From: Enterobacterales bacterium CwR94
Lineage (GTDB): Bacteria > Pseudomonadota > Gammaproteobacteria > Enterobacterales > Enterobacteriaceae
Direction of reading: 5' to 3'
Assembly (NCBI GenBank): GCA_002837195.1
Contig: KZ478059.1
Coordinates: 620,001 to 684,000, forward strand
DNA length: 64,000 nucleotides
The translations under genes and the position numbers were made by a program. Under the pieces are notes generated by a model. It had not been told where the DNA came from, searched no databases, and saw only the letters and a list, made by a program, of their open reading frames with translations. Of the stretch, positions 9,909-17,252 are shown piece by piece (the first letter of the stretch is position 1; every line of letters starts with the position of its first letter).

Positions 9909-10313
9909 TTAACCCCTTGCCAGTTCGATGGTCAGACGGTCATCGAACTGGGTTAACGTTAAGGGATGCGTGTACTCTTCGCGGATGGTTTGTAGCTGCG
10001 TATCAGACAGTGGATAAGGCAGCAGAATGTCAAAATGATGCATGTTCTGCTGCTCCGCCAGGGTGATCAAGCGAGCAATGTTGATTTCATCACTGACTTG
10101 CGTAGAGAGGATTTGCAGCGCGAGCGCTTTAAGTTGCTCCGGGCCGCGTGGCGTTTCAGCGGGCGTCTTCGTCACCATCCCAAAAATGGGCATTACGCCA
10201 TAAATCGCATCACGAAAGCTCCAGCGTTTCTTACAACTCGCTGCGAGGAAATCCATATAGTTCAGACACACCGTTGCAGGCTTCTCGCCCGCAGTGCTGT
10301 TCTCTTCCGCCAC
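9909..10313 (-). CDS. Conserved hypothetical protein, 134 aa
   Basis: Not recognised. The protein is soluble, with no signal peptide or membrane helix, and contains MDFLAASCKKRWSFRDAIYG and a C-terminal part that alternates helix and strand. I chose the GTG at 10313 because AGGGAGGGA stands just before it; the ATG at 10331 would place that ribosome site inside the gene. It sits convergent to the arcD-type gene (3 bp apart) and divergent from rstA, where E. coli has folM and ydgC. No function is proposed. Confidence 0.7.
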   Translation of the reverse strand: MAEENSTAGEKPATVCLNYMDFLAASCKKRWSFRDAIYGVMPIFGMVTKTPAETPRGPEQLKALALQILSTQVSDEINIARLITLAEQQNMHHFDILLPYPLSDTQLQTIREEYTHPLTLTQFDDRLTIELARG

Positions 10314-10457
10314 GTCACTTCCCTCCCTCATGCCCGGTTGCGCGAGCGCATTATAGTGGTATAGCCCGTCAGACTGATACTACTTGAGACAATAATTTTG
10401 GCTGCTGTACATAGTAGTTCAATCGACGTCACGCTATGCTGCAAAGATTGCGGAACT

Positions 10458-11198
10458 ATGAAGTCGTTTATGAATACGCTTGTTTTTGTAGAAGATGATG
10501 CTGAGGTGGGTGAACTGATTGCCGCCTACTTGCGCCGACATGATATTGAGGTTGTGCTCGAAACCCGTGGCGATCGGGCGGAAGAGACCATTTTGCGCGT
10601 CAATCCCGACCTGGTGATGCTGGATATCATGCTGCCGGGTAAAGATGGTATGACGCTGTGCCGCGATTTGCGCGAACGCTGGCAGGGACCGGTGATTCTG
10701 TTGACCTCGCTGGACAGCGACATGAACCATATTCTCGCCCTCGAGTTGGGTGCCCTGGATTATATTCTGAAAACCACGCCCCCTGCCGTGCTGTTAGCCC
10801 GCTTACGCTTGCATCTGCGCCAGTCGCCGCGTCCACCGGATGCCCCACTCCCCCCGCTGAAAGGCTTAACCGCGCACAAAGCCCTGCAATTTGGCGCACT
10901 CAGCATTGATCCGGTTAATCGTCAGGTGGTGTTAGAGAATCAGGTGATTACCCTGTCTACCGCCGACTTTGATTTACTGTGGGAGTTAGCCACTCACGCC
11001 GGACAAATTCTTAATCGTGATGCCTTACTGCAATCGCTGCGCGGCGTCAGCTACGATGGCCTGGATCGCAGCATTGACGTCGCGGTTTCACGCCTGCGCA
11101 AAAAGCTCAATGATAACGCCGCAGAGCCCTGGCGCATCAAAACCATCCGCAACAAAGGCTATCTGTTTGCCCCCCACGCCTGGGAAAGTGAGCAATGA
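10458..11198 (+). CDS. rstA: RstA, OmpR-family response regulator
   Basis: 246 aa, similar to E. coli RstA over its length. The receiver domain holds the acidic pair EDD at 12-14, the phospho-acceptor Asp56 in MLDIMLPGKDG, and Lys in ILKTTPPAVL. A proline-rich linker leads to a winged-helix DNA-binding domain ending RIKTIRNKGYLFAP. RstA responds to acid and, in E. coli, to PhoPQ; it activates asr. ATG 10458 follows GCGGAA; ATG 10470 (MNTLVF) matches the E. coli start and remains possible. rstB begins inside the rstA stop codon (ATGA). Confidence 0.95.
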   Translation: MKSFMNTLVFVEDDAEVGELIAAYLRRHDIEVVLETRGDRAEETILRVNPDLVMLDIMLPGKDGMTLCRDLRERWQGPVILLTSLDSDMNHILALELGALDYILKTTPPAVLLARLRLHLRQSPRPPDAPLPPLKGLTAHKALQFGALSIDPVNRQVVLENQVITLSTADFDLLWELATHAGQILNRDALLQSLRGVSYDGLDRSIDVAVSRLRKKLNDNAAEPWRIKTIRNKGYLFAPHAWESEQ

Positions 11199-12493
11199 GA
11201 AAACTGTTTATTCAGTTCTATCTGTTGTTGTTTGTCTGCTTCCTGGTGATGGCGATGCTGGTGGGCCTGGTGTATAAGTTCACCGCCGAACGTGCAGGAC
11301 GTCAGTCGATGGATGACCTGATGAAGAGTTCGCTGTATCTCATTCGCAGCGAACTGCGTGAGATCCCGCCGCGCGACTGGAACAAGATGATCACGACGCT
11401 CGATTTGAATCTGTCCTTCAAAATGCACATCGAGCCCTTGAGTAAATTTAAACTTGAGGAAGACAGCATGCGCCGTCTGAAAGGCGGTGAAATTGTGGCG
11501 ATTGATGATCAATACACGTTCTTACAGCATATTCCCCGTAGCCATTACGTGCTGGTGGTCGGCCCGATTCCCTATCTGTTTTTTTTGCATGAAATGCGCT
11601 TGTTAGACCTCGCATTATTGGCGCTTATCGGTATCTCACTGGCTTTTCCGGTGTTTATTTGGATGCGGCCACACTGGCAAGATATGGTGCGCCTGGAGCG
11701 TGCCGCGCAGCGTTTTGGTCAGGGACATCTTACAGAGCGCGTTCATTTTGATAACAGCTCCAGCTTACAACGGCTGGGTATCGCCTTTAATCAGATGGCT
11801 GACAATATCAATACCTTAGTGGTCAGTAAAAAGCAGCTCATTGATGGTATTGCCCATGAGTTACGCACCCCTCTCGTCCGGCTGCGTTATCGGTTGGTAA
11901 TGAGCGAAAACCTGAGTGAAAGCGAAGCCCAGGCCCTCAATCGTGATATTGGCCAGTTAGAAGCGCTGATTGAAGAGCTGCTGACTTACGCCAGGCTGGA
12001 TCGTCCACGGGTCGATTTACACTTGCAGCAGCTTGAGCTGGCGGAATGGTTGCGCGATAAGGTGTCAAATATCCAGTCTGTTAATCCCGCATTTGCACTG
12101 ACGCTTGAGACGCCACCGGGACAACATTTTGGTTTATTCGATGCACGCCTGATGGAGCGCGTACTCGATAACCTGGTGAACAACGCGTTACGCTATGCCA
12201 CATCACGTCTGCGCGTGAGTTTGTGGTTTGACGGCGCGGCAGCCGTGCTCCAGGTTGAAGATGATGGCCCAGGGATCCCCATGGCGGAACGTGAGAACAT
12301 CTTTGAGCCGTTTGTTCGCCTCGATCCCAGCCGCGATCGGGCCACCGGCGGCTGCGGGCTTGGCCTGGCGATTGTTCACTCCATCGCACAAGCGTTTAAG
12401 GGATCGGTTATCGCCGACAGTAGCCCACTGGGCGGCGCCGCGATTCGCTTTAGCTGGCCTGTTCATCACACGCATGACACGCGCCCTTCCTGA
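11195..12493 (+). CDS. rstB: RstB, sensor histidine kinase
   Basis: 432 aa (E. coli RstB 433). Membrane helix 1 at about 8-28, a periplasmic loop, helix 2 at about 136-156, then a HAMP domain (160-212). His221 in the H-box (GIAHELRTPLVRLRY) is the phosphorylated residue. The ATP-binding domain has the N-box DNLVNNALRY, G1 DDGPGIP and G2 GCGLGLAI. It phosphorylates RstA. The 4-bp ATGA overlap with rstA indicates translational coupling; the M32 peptidase gene follows by 26 bp. Confidence 0.96.
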   Translation: MRKLFIQFYLLLFVCFLVMAMLVGLVYKFTAERAGRQSMDDLMKSSLYLIRSELREIPPRDWNKMITTLDLNLSFKMHIEPLSKFKLEEDSMRRLKGGEIVAIDDQYTFLQHIPRSHYVLVVGPIPYLFFLHEMRLLDLALLALIGISLAFPVFIWMRPHWQDMVRLERAAQRFGQGHLTERVHFDNSSSLQRLGIAFNQMADNINTLVVSKKQLIDGIAHELRTPLVRLRYRLVMSENLSESEAQALNRDIGQLEALIEELLTYARLDRPRVDLHLQQLELAEWLRDKVSNIQSVNPAFALTLETPPGQHFGLFDARLMERVLDNLVNNALRYATSRLRVSLWFDGAAAVLQVEDDGPGIPMAERENIFEPFVRLDPSRDRATGGCGLGLAIVHSIAQAFKGSVIADSSPLGGAAIRFSWPVHHTHDTRPS

Positions 12494-12519
12494 TTTGACT
12501 GACATGTAAAGGAGTCTGT

Positions 12520-14004
12520 ATGTCCACTGCCTATCAACAACTCTCGGGTGTTTTCCAACGCCTTTCGCGTTTTAGCCATCTTTCAGCCATTGCCGGATGG
12601 GATATGCAAACCATGATGCCCGCTGGCGGCAGCCAGTCGCGGGGTGCTGCGCTGGCCGAACTGAGTGTGTTGCAGCATGAAATTCTGACCAGCCAACGCA
12701 CGGGTGAACTGATTTCGCAGGCCGCTCAGGAAACGCTGAATGATGTCGAGCAGGCCAATTTGTATGAGATGACGCGCGCATGGCAACAAGCGGCGCTGCT
12801 GCCCGCTTCGCTGGTTGAGGCAAAATCCATTGCCGGTTCACGCTGTGAACATGCCTGGCGCACTCAGCGTCCAGCCAACGACTGGCAGGGGTTTGCTGAA
12901 AACCTCAAACAGGTCGTGCGTTTAAGCCGCGAAGAGGCCCAACTGCGCGCCGAGGCCAATGGCACGTCTCGCTATGATGCCCTGCTGGATCTGTATGAAC
13001 CGGGCATGACCAGCCGCAAACTGGACGCGACCTTTGGCGATTTGAAAACCTGGTTGCCTGAACTGCTACAGAAGATTGTCGATAAACAAGCACAGGAAAG
13101 CGTGGATATCCCACAAGGCCCGTTCGCCATCGCCTCTCAGCGTGAACTGGGGCTTTCCGTGATGAAAGTGTTGGGCTTTGATTTTAATGCGGGCCGTCTT
13201 GATGTTAGCGCACACCCCTTCTGCGGCGGCGTGCCGGAAGATGTGCGCATCACCACACGTTACGATAGCGCTCTGTTTTCCAGCGCCATGATGGGCGTTA
13301 TTCATGAAACGGGTCATGCGCGCTACGAACAAAACCTTCCCAAACAGTGGGCAGGACAACCTGTTGCTCAGGCGCGTTCAACCGCAATTCACGAATCGCA
13401 AAGCCTGTTTTTTGAAATGCAGCTGGCGCGCAGCAAAGAATTCTTAGCCTTTATATTGCCGCAGGTGGTTGAACATCTCGGGGCGCAACCTGCACTGACC
13501 CCCGCAAATTTTGTCCGTTTAAATCAACGCGTAAAACCCGGCTTAATCCGCGTCGATGCTGATGAAGTCAGCTATCCAGCGCATGTGATACTGCGTTATG
13601 AAATTGAACGTGCATTAATTGAAGGTGACATTGAAGTCGATGATATCCCCGCGCTGTGGAATGAAAAAATGCAGGCTTACCTAGGGATCAACACCGCTGA
13701 GGACTATCGCAATGGCTGCATGCAAGATATCCACTGGACTGATGGTGCTTTCGGTTATTTTCCAACCTATACGCTGGGTGCCATGTACGCAGCGCAGCTT
13801 TTCAACGCGGTGAGCCAGGCTATCCCACAGCTTCCTGAGCTTATTGCACGCGGTGAGCTACAGCCGGTATTTGACTGGTTGCAGCAAAATATTTGGCAAC
13901 ACGGCAGTCGTTTCTCCACTGCGCAGCTGATTACGCAGGCAACAGGAGAAGAGTTGAATCCTCGCTGGTTCAAAGCGCACTTAGAGCGACGCTACCTGGG
14001 TTAG
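12520..14004 (+). CDS. M32 metallocarboxypeptidase (carboxypeptidase Taq family)
   Basis: 494 aa, the usual length for the family. The zinc site is complete: His262 and His266 with catalytic Glu263 in HETGH, and the third ligand Glu292 in the downstream HES motif. M32 enzymes are cytoplasmic and remove C-terminal residues from peptides with broad specificity. AAGGAG precedes the ATG. It starts 26 bp after rstB and ends in a strong terminator, so co-transcription with rstAB is likely. E. coli K-12 has no such gene here, so the link to an RstA-controlled response is an inference. Confidence 0.92.
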   Translation: MSTAYQQLSGVFQRLSRFSHLSAIAGWDMQTMMPAGGSQSRGAALAELSVLQHEILTSQRTGELISQAAQETLNDVEQANLYEMTRAWQQAALLPASLVEAKSIAGSRCEHAWRTQRPANDWQGFAENLKQVVRLSREEAQLRAEANGTSRYDALLDLYEPGMTSRKLDATFGDLKTWLPELLQKIVDKQAQESVDIPQGPFAIASQRELGLSVMKVLGFDFNAGRLDVSAHPFCGGVPEDVRITTRYDSALFSSAMMGVIHETGHARYEQNLPKQWAGQPVAQARSTAIHESQSLFFEMQLARSKEFLAFILPQVVEHLGAQPALTPANFVRLNQRVKPGLIRVDADEVSYPAHVILRYEIERALIEGDIEVDDIPALWNEKMQAYLGINTAEDYRNGCMQDIHWTDGAFGYFPTYTLGAMYAAQLFNAVSQAIPQLPELIARGELQPVFDWLQQNIWQHGSRFSTAQLITQATGEELNPRWFKAHLERRYLG

Positions 14005-14008
14005 GTCT

Positions 14009-14034
14009 AAGGCCGCGTATTCGCGGCCTTTTTT
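14009..14034 (+). terminator. Terminator after the rstAB-peptidase unit
   Basis: Perfect 9-bp stem AAGGCCGCG/CGCGGCCTT with a TATT loop and a run of six T. Confidence 0.9.
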
Positions 14035-14041
14035 AATGTTG

Positions 14042-14055
14042 TACATTGCGTTACA
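14042..14055 (+). promoter_or_regulatory. RstA-box-like site upstream of asr
   Basis: TACATTGCGTTACA matches the E. coli RstA box TACATNTNGTTACA at all fixed positions but one. It lies 105 bp before the asr start codon, and asr is an established RstA target in E. coli. Confidence 0.72.
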
Positions 14056-14160
14056 TACCGAAACCAAAGCCTCACTGAAGCAACTATCCGACACGCGTAA
14101 AGTGACTTTCACCGGCCCCGCAGTGGGCTGCCTGATAGATAATCACTTGAGGATTTTGCA

Positions 14161-14613
14161 ATGAAAAAAGTACTAGCTCTGGTTGTTGCCGCTGCAATGG
14201 GTCTGTCTTCTGTTGCTTTCGCTGCAGACACCACGACCGCGCCAGCGGCGTCACCTGCTACCGTTGCTGCACCTGCGAAAGCGACCCAGCATAAAGCGAT
14301 GCATGTTAAAAAACATCACGTCGCCCAGAAAGCACAAGCCGCGAAGAAAAAACACGCGAAAAAAACCGCTAAACCGGTAGCGCAGAAGGCGCAGGCCGCG
14401 AAGAAACACCATCATAAAGCGACCAAACCCGTAGCGCAGAAAGCGCAGGCGGCTAAAAAGCACCACAAAAAAACCACGAAACCGGTTGCCCAAAAAGCGC
14501 AGGCGGCTAAAAAACATCACAAGAAAGCCGTGAAGCCGGTTGCCCAGAAAGCACAGGCCGCGAAAAAGCATCACAAAAAATCAGTGAAAAAAGCCGCTCA
14601 GCCCGCTGCATAA
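14161..14613 (+). CDS. asr: Asr, acid-shock protein with Lys/His/Ala repeats
   Basis: 150 aa, longer than E. coli Asr (102 aa). The signal peptide [21 protein letters not shown] is nearly identical to that of E. coli. The mature part is extremely basic and consists largely of five repeats of about 18 aa with the core [12 protein letters not shown] (residues 54-144), ending AAQPAA. Asr is a periplasmic, intrinsically disordered protein strongly induced by acid; in E. coli it is processed and may act as a proton or chaperone buffer. The upstream RstA-like box supports RstAB control. The added length comes from repeat expansion. GAGGATT precedes the ATG. Confidence 0.95.
   Translation: MKKVLALVVAAAMGLSSVAFAADTTTAPAASPATVAAPAKATQHKAMHVKKHHVAQKAQAAKKKHAKKTAKPVAQKAQAAKKHHHKATKPVAQKAQAAKKHHKKTTKPVAQKAQAAKKHHKKAVKPVAQKAQAAKKHHKKSVKKAAQPAA
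14320..14592 (+). repeat. Tandem 54-bp repeats inside asr
   Basis: Five head-to-tail units coding for [12 protein letters not shown] followed by a variable KKTT/KKAV/KKSV-type tail and KP. The first unit is 19 codons long and the others 18. Unit lengths are multiples of three, so copy-number change would alter length without shifting the frame. Confidence 0.85.
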
Positions 14614-14654
14614 CCTGTCTCTCGTTCCCGTAACGAGTCACAATCTATACTCCC

Positions 14655-14676
14655 ACACCCGGTATTTACCGGGTGT
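14655..14676 (+). terminator. Hairpin between asr and ydgU
   Basis: 9-bp stem ACACCCGGT/ACCGGGTGT with an ATTT loop, followed by TTCTGT. It probably ends most asr transcripts; ydgU begins 20 bp later and could be expressed by read-through. Confidence 0.75.
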
Positions 14677-14695
14677 TTCTGTCAGGAGCCGAAAC

Positions 14696-14776
14696 ATGTT
14701 GCGTCGCTATCGGTTTGAAATCATTCTGGCGTTGCTGCTGGTGTGTGGTGTTGTGGCGGCCAGTTTTTGGCTCTGA
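14696..14776 (+). CDS. ydgU: YdgU, 26-aa small inner-membrane protein
   Basis: Encodes MLRRYRFEIILALLLVCG.. ending SFWL: a basic N-terminus (LRRYRFE) followed by one hydrophobic helix. Strong ribosome site CAGGAG upstream. Size, RRYRFE start and position directly after asr match E. coli YdgU, a small membrane protein in the asr acid-response unit. The function is not established. It is separated from asr by a terminator-like hairpin. Confidence 0.78.
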   Translation: MLRRYRFEIILALLLVCGVVAASFWL

Positions 14777-14886
14777 TGGTTGTAGCATGCTGATATTACG
14801 CGTTTAACTCCCCTTTCTTGCGCGATCCGACTATAGTTATTCCGTTAGCTCTTTATTCTAATAATGAATGTCCGACAGAGAGTGAT

Positions 14887-15693
14887 ATGCGTACAACGGC
14901 TTTGATATTACTGGGTTCTCTTCTTTTTCCGTTCTGGGTTCACGCCGACGACGACGGTCAACTGAGCAAGGCTGAAATACGCACGCTGTTTTTTGGTCAA
15001 GATAATCGCAAACCCATTGCAGACACTGCCAGTTGGCCCTGGGAGGCGATTGGACAACTGGAAACCGAGAGCGGCAACCTGTGCAGCGCCACACTGATAT
15101 CTACCCATCTGGCATTAACCGCTGGACACTGTATGTTGACGCCCCCCGGTCAATTCGACCAACCTGTCGCACTGCGTTTTATCGCCGGTAAGAAAACATG
15201 GCGCTACGAGATCCATGATATCGAAGGTCGCGTCGCCCCCGATCTCAGTAAGAAATTGAAAGCCGACGGCGATGGCTGGATTGTCCCAGGTGCGGCGGCA
15301 CCCCATGATTTTGGGCTGATTATCCTGCGTAATCCGCCCTCTGGCATTACACCCATTCCCCTGTTTAGCGGTAGCCGCAGTGAATTAACCGCAGCCCTGA
15401 AAGCCGCGGGCAGAAAAGTGTCCCAGGCGGGATATCCGGAAGATCATCTTGATACGCTTTACAGTCATAGCGACTGTCTGGTGACAGGATGGGCGCAGCG
15501 AACGGTATTGTCGCACCAGTGCGACACACTGCCGGGCGACAGCGGCTCACCACTGTTACTTAACGGCCCCAACGGCTGGTCACTGGTTGCAGTACAAAGC
15601 TCTGCGCCCGCAGCCAAAGATCGCCAACTGGCCGATAACCGCGCGGTGGCAGTGACTGCATTTCGCGATCGTCTACTCGCGTTGGCACAGTGA
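14887..15693 (+). CDS. ydgD: YdgD, periplasmic trypsin-like serine protease
   Basis: 268 aa from the ATG at 14887, which has AGAGAG upstream and opens a signal peptide ending WVHA. The chymotrypsin-fold catalytic triad is complete: His81 (LTAGHC), Asp141 (HDFGLI) and Ser219 (PGDSGSPL). Cys pairs near the active site (Cys66/Cys82 and Cys197/Cys213) suggest disulfides. YdgD lies next to asr in E. coli too, and may process Asr in the periplasm. That link rests on gene neighbourhood and acid-response logic, not on this sequence. Confidence 0.92.
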   Translation: MRTTALILLGSLLFPFWVHADDDGQLSKAEIRTLFFGQDNRKPIADTASWPWEAIGQLETESGNLCSATLISTHLALTAGHCMLTPPGQFDQPVALRFIAGKKTWRYEIHDIEGRVAPDLSKKLKADGDGWIVPGAAAPHDFGLIILRNPPSGITPIPLFSGSRSELTAALKAAGRKVSQAGYPEDHLDTLYSHSDCLVTGWAQRTVLSHQCDTLPGDSGSPLLLNGPNGWSLVAVQSSAPAAKDRQLADNRAVAVTAFRDRLLALAQ

Positions 15694-15735
15694 AGGTTGT
15701 GGCATAACGTACGCTAAAAGTACTTATTAACGGAT

Positions 15736-15764
15736 ACGATATTGTGATGTCAGCACAATATCGT
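15736..15764. repeat. Perfect 11-bp inverted repeat between ydgD and hcp
   Basis: ACGATATTGTG and CACAATATCGT are separated by 7 nt, between the convergent ydgD and hcp genes. There is no U-tract on either side, so it could be a factor-independent hairpin, a protein site, or a scar at the edge of the AT-rich island. Confidence 0.6.
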
Positions 15765-15798
15765 CGCCATTATTACGCATCAATAATTCCTTCCGATT

Positions 15799-16290
15799 CT
15801 ATGCCGAAGGGCGCTCATTCCAGGAATCTGCGTACTGAATATTTCCATCATTAATTTTCCAAATTATCTTTTCATATTGCATGCTAACACTTTCGACATG
15901 ATTGATTTTATCATTTCCCGATAACTTCACATTCGGAACACTACAATTAACACCTGTCACCTTCACGTTTTCCATAATAACTGTGTAGTAACAGACCTCC
16001 TGGCCAGCATTGTTTATATTATAGAAACGAATCTCAGCACTTTCTAATGTCTGCCCAGTAGCAGCGGCACGGTAGAGATAAGGTGTCGAATTATCAACTT
16101 CCTTTTCAATTCTCATTGAAGAGTGCCGACGCGTACCCGTAATTCGTCCATTAGAACCCTCTACCGGTAGTTGTATGCCGTGACTTAATCCAATAATTTC
16201 AATACTGCCTTCACGTCCCATGACATCAACGGAGCCTTTAATTTCCGCGCCACCATCATCTTTTAGCCACATATACGGAGGGATTGGCAT
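15799..16290 (-). CDS. hcp: Hcp-family type VI secretion tube protein
   Basis: 163 aa. The start MPIPPYMWLKDDGGAEIKG and the later features (GLSHGIQLPVEG.., SMRIEKEVDNSTPYLYRAAATG, EIRFYNINNAGQEVCYYTVIM) follow the Hcp beta-barrel pattern. Hcp hexamers stack into the tube expelled by the type VI system and also carry small effectors. AAGGAAATAATA precedes the ATG. It is the last gene of a three-gene minus-strand unit, 2 bp after the small membrane gene. No other T6SS core gene is in the window, so this is an orphan hcp. Base composition is clearly more AT-rich than its neighbours. Confidence 0.88.
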   Translation of the reverse strand: MPIPPYMWLKDDGGAEIKGSVDVMGREGSIEIIGLSHGIQLPVEGSNGRITGTRRHSSMRIEKEVDNSTPYLYRAAATGQTLESAEIRFYNINNAGQEVCYYTVIMENVKVTGVNCSVPNVKLSGNDKINHVESVSMQYEKIIWKINDGNIQYADSWNERPSA

Positions 16291-16292
16291 TA

Positions 16293-16565
16293 TTATTTCC
16301 TTTTTATTCTAATCAACGTCATCGTTGAAACATAAATAATAGCTGTCAAAGTAAAGACAGTAGCAACTGAAACATAAAAATAGAGCGTATAGAAATTATC
16401 TGCCCCAATTTCGCCATTGCCATAAAAAAAGGTCGCCATGCGCACAGCCAAATCATGGTTAAACCAACGTTCAGGGCTTCCTGTCAGACGCGCGACAATC
16501 ACAGAGGTAAGAATAAAAAACAGCGTCTTCGATATTCTACGGACAACTTTTGTGATAGCCACCAT
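16293..16565 (-). CDS. Small two-helix membrane protein, probable immunity protein for the adjacent Tlde1-like effector
   Basis: 90 aa with two predicted membrane helices (about residues 13-30 and 58-82) joined by a mostly polar loop, and a basic C-terminus (RIKRK). Start chosen at ATG 16565, with GAGG seven bases upstream; a TTG directly before it is less likely. The gene overlaps the end of the effector gene by 29 bp, an arrangement that favours coupled expression, as in effector-immunity pairs. No family was recognised from sequence; the immunity role is inferred from position, size and membrane placement, since Tlde1-type toxins act in the periplasm. Confidence 0.65.
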   Translation of the reverse strand: MVAITKVVRRISKTLFFILTSVIVARLTGSPERWFNHDLAVRMATFFYGNGEIGADNFYTLYFYVSVATVFTLTAIIYVSTMTLIRIKRK

Positions 16566-17058
16566 CAATCACCTCAATCCAACCGCGAGCCATTAGAGAC
16601 TTCATGCAGGGGACACGCATTGGCTCTGTATTGCTTAATGCATCATAAATTAATGCGTAATCTGAATTGTGCACAATGGTGATACATCCTTCGGAGACAC
16701 GGCCAGGATGCAGTCTGAACAAGCCACGCTGAACCTCTCCATACCAGGTATGATCATCAATATTCAAATCATCTCGATAAAGCGCAAACCAGTCATCACG
16801 ACCAAATTCAGCGCCATGCCAATATCGATTATAGAGATCCTGAGTCTTTGCTTTTACCCTGGATGTAAGCCCACCACCGCCACGTTCTACGATCCAGTAT
16901 TTACCCGGTGGCAAGGGACCATCATTTGTAATAGCTCCACACATCGCATTATTGCGGTAGATTCCCTTTCCAGAAAACGCCATGAAAACCCCTACACCGT
17001 AAAGGTTGAAGGGAATGTAATCACCACCGTTGACAATCAAAACTCCATTTAATGCCAT
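16537..17058 (-). CDS. Tlde1-like T6SS effector, DUF2778 / L,D-transpeptidase-fold peptidoglycan enzyme
   Basis: 173 aa without a signal peptide, as expected for a T6SS cargo. The YkuD-like active site is visible as His117 (LHPGR) and Cys125 in SEGCITI, the usual spacing for the DUF2778 group. The N-terminal GDYIPFNLYGVGVFMAFSG and PPGKYWIVERG are also typical. Tlde1 of Salmonella damages target-cell peptidoglycan by carboxypeptidase and exchange activity on stem peptides. First gene of the unit, followed by its putative immunity gene and hcp. The promoter region has TATAAT on the minus strand (17080-17085). AT-rich, suggesting acquisition. Confidence 0.82.
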   Translation of the reverse strand: MALNGVLIVNGGDYIPFNLYGVGVFMAFSGKGIYRNNAMCGAITNDGPLPPGKYWIVERGGGGLTSRVKAKTQDLYNRYWHGAEFGRDDWFALYRDDLNIDDHTWYGEVQRGLFRLHPGRVSEGCITIVHNSDYALIYDALSNTEPMRVPCMKSLMARGWIEVIDGGYHKSCP

Positions 17059-17249
17059 CTAACAGACCGGTCCTCATTAATTATAAAGAGTATTGCATCA
17101 ATCCAATAAATCTAGCCCATTGAATTTATTCCAATAAGAAAAAACGCCAACTTTAGGGGAAGCTAGCGTAAGCAGGAAAAGACTGTCAAATAAAAATTAC
17201 GATCTCTCTCATACAATGAGAAACAACCCTTTATCAGGGTTGTTTTTTT
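17059..17249 (-). promoter_or_regulatory. Upstream region of the effector unit and 3' flank of hrpA
   Basis: AT-rich. On the minus strand TATAAT lies at 17080-17085, about 22 bp before the effector ATG, with GAGGA between them. A clear -35 is not seen. Confidence 0.5.
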
Positions 17250-17252
17250 TTA
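17221..17252. terminator. Terminator next to the hrpA 3' end
   Basis: 10-bp stem AAACAACCCT/AGGGTTGTTT with a 5-nt TTATC loop. On the plus strand it runs into a T9-10 tract, making a strong rightward terminator; on the minus strand only TTTCTC follows. It sits just downstream of hrpA (minus strand), so it serves hrpA at least weakly, but its strong direction is rightward. Confidence 0.8.
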
